Made by a program: the position numbers and the translations under genes. This document shows, piece after piece, positions 59,927-64,000 of a stretch of DNA of 64,000 nt. The stretch comes from Primula veris (Eukaryota > Streptophyta > Magnoliopsida > Ericales > Primulaceae), in assembly GCA_963682055.1 (NCBI GenBank), contig OY821749.1:22885631-22949630 (forward strand), given 5' to 3'. Position 1 is the first letter of the stretch. Each line of letters starts with the position of its first letter. The notes under the pieces were generated by a model that was given only the letters and a program-made list of their open reading frames with translations, had not been told where the DNA came from and did no database searches.

Positions 59927-62654
59927 AACGCATTTTAATAATTTTAATATAAAAATATAAGGTAACTCATAATTAGCTAACTGATACAAAACCATTTTTA
60001 GATTAATCTCTCTAAATATAATCAAATTTAGTCTGTTTATTTTATCTCTACATAATTTGCACATATAATTATCACTATCTTCACCCCGTCTAAAATATAC
60101 CATCTCTCTCTCACTTATTCCTTCTAAACTTTAATTATTCTTGAACTGTGTTTAGTTCCATGTTCAATAAATTATGTTTTTTATTCGAAAGCTATATAAT
60201 GTCATTATTATACTCTAAGCTATTCAAATCTTTTTTTTTTCAATTTTTTTGAAACAGATAAAAATACGTCATGTGTAAGTGGCGTTGGGTATGTTTAGTA
60301 TATGTTTTTTTTTTTGTGAAATTAAGTTTTTGGTGTTTTTATTGGTTATTTTTCAAAAAAATTTATTTTAGCTTATCTTTCAATAAGTTTTGCGTTTTTA
60401 TAAGTTCTTAAATAATGTAATTTTGATGTTTTTTTGACGGGTTGGAGCACTTTTGGCCCAATACTTCTGTGGGGTTTTTCACCCACATTTTTTGTTTACG
60501 TAATTAATAAAATAAAAAATGTGGGGTTTTTCTATCATTAAATAAAAAATAAAAAAAAAGGGTGTTTTTATAGCATTTGATGTTCCTTGTTGTTTTTTGT
60601 TATTCTTCATTGTTATTCGATGCTTGGTGATTAGGGGAGGAACCAACGGGGCAAGGAGGTGTAACTGTCATCTAAAAAAATTTAAAAATATATTTTTTTA
60701 TATAAAAAAAATCGGATATTTAATATTTTATACATTAATAGCCCTACAAATAAACAAATAGTAACTTAGTTCAAAGGATAAACATAAAATTTTTGTGTCA
60801 CAAGTTACTTAGTTCAAATATTATGACTATTTTTTACTCTTAATTTAATTAACATTATATTACTTTTAATTTCTCTATTAATTAATTGTATATTTAAGAT
60901 ATTATTACAAGGCTTTATAAATAAATGTTTGTGTTTAGTTTCATAGTCATATCACAACAAAGATTAAACTAATAAATTCGTATTTGTAGTCAATTTTTCG
61001 GTATATTTTGAAATTTTTAAATTAATGAACAAGTCAGCTAAGTTTTAAACTCCGTTTTTTTTATACCGTTTATTGTTTTTATACTAACAAAAAAAATTCA
61101 GCGTTTTAAATTTTTAGATCAATTGACAAGTCAGCTAAGTTTTTAACTCTAGAATTTTTAGGGTTTTTATACCGTTTATTGTTATTGTACTAACAAAAAA
61201 AATTCAACGTTTTAAATTTATAGGTCAATTGACAAGTCAGCTAAGTTTTAAACTCTATAATTTTTATATCGTTTATTATTATTATACTAAAAATAAATAA
61301 ATTAACCACCAACAAGAATTAAATACTGGTTTCGGCAATGTTCGTGATGCTCTATTATTTTCTATTACGATTGTTTTCCGTAGTTTGTTGGGGTTTTTTT
61401 TTATACGTTTAGTCAGGCTATTAGAATATAAACCTATCATAAGATTTAGTATATACTTCTTTGTACACAATAAATATGTGTATAGTGTTGGTAAGTTTTA
61501 CGGAGTGCGTATTATTGCTACATTTGCAAACTCCCTTATTCGTGTCTGGAACACACAACCTTATATATAAGAATGATATAATACATTTTCCTTACCATGT
61601 AATTTTTTTTTGAAGTAGTCTCTTTTCATAAAAATGAACGGGTTGTTTATTTACAATTTGCCATCAACTATAGCTAGCATCCAACATTAGGATTGATAAT
61701 TCGTTTTCTTCTTCTGAAAAAGACGTGTTTGTGGTTTCCCTTTTTAATTGTAGTCTTATAAAACTACTAGAAGAGTATAGTTTCTAGCCTTTAATAGGAC
61801 TTTTCTACAAAAAAAGAGTCTTTAATATGACTAAATGTGTACTCAAGAAAAAAGGCAAAAATGGAAGTCCAGGGTTATTATGGTGAAGTATCCCATTCGT
61901 TGGACTTATTCTGTAATTTTCCCACTGTTCAATGAATATTGAAAGAGCTTTGAATAGCGCATTCAGATCCTTCAACACTATCCACATTTATGACACTCTC
62001 CACTGTTTCTTTTTTATTTTTTTACATACATCAACATATACATTACAAACATTTAAAAATAAATAAATAAAACGCCTTTCTCTCTTTCCATTAAACACAA
62101 ACTGTGAACCACATTGCTGTTTTTTTCCCCATATATTTGTTTTTGTTCTTGTGATCTTGTCACATGTTCTTTGCCTCTCCCCATTATAACTTAACTATTT
62201 CTCCATATTTGTATTCTGTCACAAGTTTTGGTGTCTTGGGGATAAAGTTGAGAGTTTATCAAGAGCGTTATATATCATTTCAGAGAATCTTTATTTCAAC
62301 AAGGTATTTTTAGTTTATAGTTTTTAAATTTCCATTTTTTGTTCAAAGCCTGCTCTTTCTGTGACTATGTCTTGCAGTTGACACACTATTTTACAAAGTT
62401 TTGTAAAAATGTGAAGATTTGCAAGCTTTTCAAAGATTTCCAGTTTTTTTAACTGTATAGTTTTGTCACCTCGATTTAATCCAGAATAGTGACTAGTAAT
62501 GTAAATCAAGATTATTTATTTAATCCTCCTGAGTATACTAACACCCTTACTACCATACCATATTTTACGGATTCCGATATGTATATAGAAATACTATATA
62601 CATATGGCGTGGACAGTGTTGGAGGTGGTAATTTTTCCAAAACCAAGCAATGAA
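59927..62654. other. Gene-poor AT-rich stretch
   Basis: No coding sequence recognised. Contains poly-T tracts and the tandem repeat at 61010-61295. Confidence 0.5.
61010..61295. repeat. Tandem repeat of about 100 bp, three copies
   Basis: Each copy carries AAGTCAGCTAAGTTTT (61031, 61128, 61234), ATACCGTTTATTGTT and ACTAACAAAAAAAATTCA. Units are 97 and 106 bp apart, diverged by indels. Confidence 0.85.
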
Positions 62655-62839
62655 CACTATAAAATAATGTTTAATTTATTGAGAGTTAAAAACTGTCACA
62701 AGTCTGTCACTAATTTAAAAAACTGTCACAAATCTGTCACAAATTGACTAAACTGCCATAAAACCGTCACAAAAACCGTCGCTAATAAGGTCGTAACAAA
62801 AAATACCGTCACTAATCACGTCGGTATTTTTTTATAGTG
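62655..62839 (+). mobile_element. CACTA-type MITE, 185 bp
   Basis: Ends CACTATAAAA...TTTTATAGTG with 3-bp target duplication GAA (62652-62654, 62840-62842). Same family as 59732-59926: shared GTCACAAATCTGTC, GACTAAACTG and CCGTCGCTAATAAG. Confidence 0.9.
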
Positions 62840-62865
62840 GAAACCCAACTTGAATCACAAAAGTT

Positions 62866-63094
62866 CACTACAAAATAATGTTTGATTTAGTGAGAGTCAA
62901 AAGCTGTCACAAGTTTGTCGCTAATTTAAAAAGTTATCACAAGTCTGTCGCTAATTTAAAAAACTGTCACAAATCTGTCGCAAATTGATTAAACTGTCAC
63001 AAAGCCGTCACAAAACCGTCGCTAATAAACTCGTAAAAAAAAAATACCGTTACTAATCATATCGCTATTTAAATATTATTATTTTTTTATAGCG
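62866..63094 (+). mobile_element. CACTA-type MITE, 229 bp, with eroded right end
   Basis: Begins CACTACAAAATAATGTTTGA like the reverse complement of the 59926 end, and ends TTTTTATAGCG with one substitution in the terminal GTG. An extra AAAAGTTATCACAAGTCTGTCGCTAATTT-type unit makes it longer. Flanking triplets (GTT, AAT) do not match. Confidence 0.75.
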
Positions 63095-64000
63095 AATGAT
63101 TTCTAATGAGATTCCCAAAAAAAAAACATTATTATTATTTTAAAATATTTCCAATTAAGATAATAGTGTGATGCATACAACTCTTTTTTCCTTTGTGTTG
63201 TTGAATAGTCAATGACTCAATATGCATCTACACTCTAGTACCATGCTATATTTAAACTCAAATACTACATATTTTAGGGGTACAAGCCACGAGGTGGAGT
63301 TGCACATGGTACATTATGGTTAAGAAAAAGTCTACACTAAACTGAATCTTATATATATATAGTCGGTGTTTTTATTCAATTAATTATTAAAGTCTTCACT
63401 TCACTTGCTTCAAAACACTTCCATTTTCTGATTTTATTAATAACTGCTTTTGGTAATTGATTATATGCATATATATTATATATATATACCCCTTGTCTCG
63501 ATCCACTCTTCATCTGAAAAAAGATTATTTTGATAATATGTTTAAAAAATATTAAGAGTAAATCTGTGTGTGTTCTAATTCTGTCTGCTTGGGATTTAAT
63601 TAGCCTGCATTATTGTATCTCACTTGTAAGTCAAATTTACTATACTCCATATTTATTGTAATTTCCTTCAGAGATTTTTAAATATCAAAAGATATGCAGT
63701 GACTGTTTCTTTTCTCATGCATTTAAACAACTAAAAGCTGATTTATTATAGCGTAACAGTAGTTACTGGAACTATATAAGTCTTATTACAACTGATTATA
63801 TTTAAAAAAAAAAAAAAAAAAATTGTAGTTTCTTTATTTAGAGTGAATAGTCTTATTAATGCAAGTACATTTATACGTACAAAAGTAATAGACAATTGAG
63901 CCTTACGTTACTCTTCATGCTCGTGCATAATCGACATTTGAGTTCATTATTCTGAATAAGCGTTTTGCGATATTTCCTCTTTCGAAGTATGTTTTTCATT
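63095..64000. other. Spacer to window end
   Basis: AT-rich, poly-A run at 63803-63822, (TA)n runs. No gene recognised. Confidence 0.5.

Noticed and set aside
1..64000. tRNA or rRNA genes
   Set aside because: Looked for tRNA box A/B-like pairs and conserved rRNA segments by eye; none found beyond the primer binding site of the first Copia element.

Overview
The window is nuclear DNA of a flowering plant, most likely a eudicot; I could not settle the family. The evidence is AT-rich sequence with GT-AG introns, plant-specific genes (a neprosin-domain protein, an HMA5-type copper ATPase, a theta-class glutathione S-transferase), Copia LTR retrotransposons, CACTA-type MITEs and many decayed gene fragments. 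It is gene-poor. Only two genes look intact: a seven-exon neprosin-domain gene on the minus strand (2504-9595) and an HMA5-like P1B-ATPase on the plus strand (49327-55688). The ATPase has a second candidate first exon 5.2 kb upstream (44102-44392).

Layout. 1-2503: a solo LTR (571-1104) and simple repeats. 2504-9595: the neprosin gene, with a 3.4-kb intron 5 holding a duplicated segment and a GC-richer insertion. 10095-12045: a long-inverted-repeat element with a minisatellite core. 15062-20507: a retrocopied ribosomal protein L35a pseudogene with its own target duplication, split in its 3' UTR by a young Tnt1-like Copia element (15132-19970). 20493-27240: a graveyard of broken gene pieces (phosphate translocator, aldehyde dehydrogenase, glutamate synthase, LRR receptor kinase), with a second element of the inverted-repeat/minisatellite type inside the aldehyde dehydrogenase remnant. 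28659-38250: a solo LTR, then a complete 8.3-kb Copia element on the minus strand whose gag and pol are in different frames at a 25-base homopolymer.

38251-44101 is mostly empty, with a possible WAT1-type transporter tail and a decayed LINE-type RNase H domain. 44102-55688 is the HMA5 locus. 56688-59180 is a theta GST pseudogene with two in-frame stops. 59700-64000 holds three CACTA-type MITEs and a tandem repeat.

The most unusual structures are the two elements at 10.1-12.0 kb and 21.7-23.2 kb. They share one architecture (inverted repeat, A-rich arm, minisatellite, T-rich arm, inverted repeat) but have different terminal and core sequences. Next are the datable nest of insertions around the L35a retrocopy and the two interchangeable first exons at the copper ATPase. 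All calls come from reading the sequence by eye; no database search was run.
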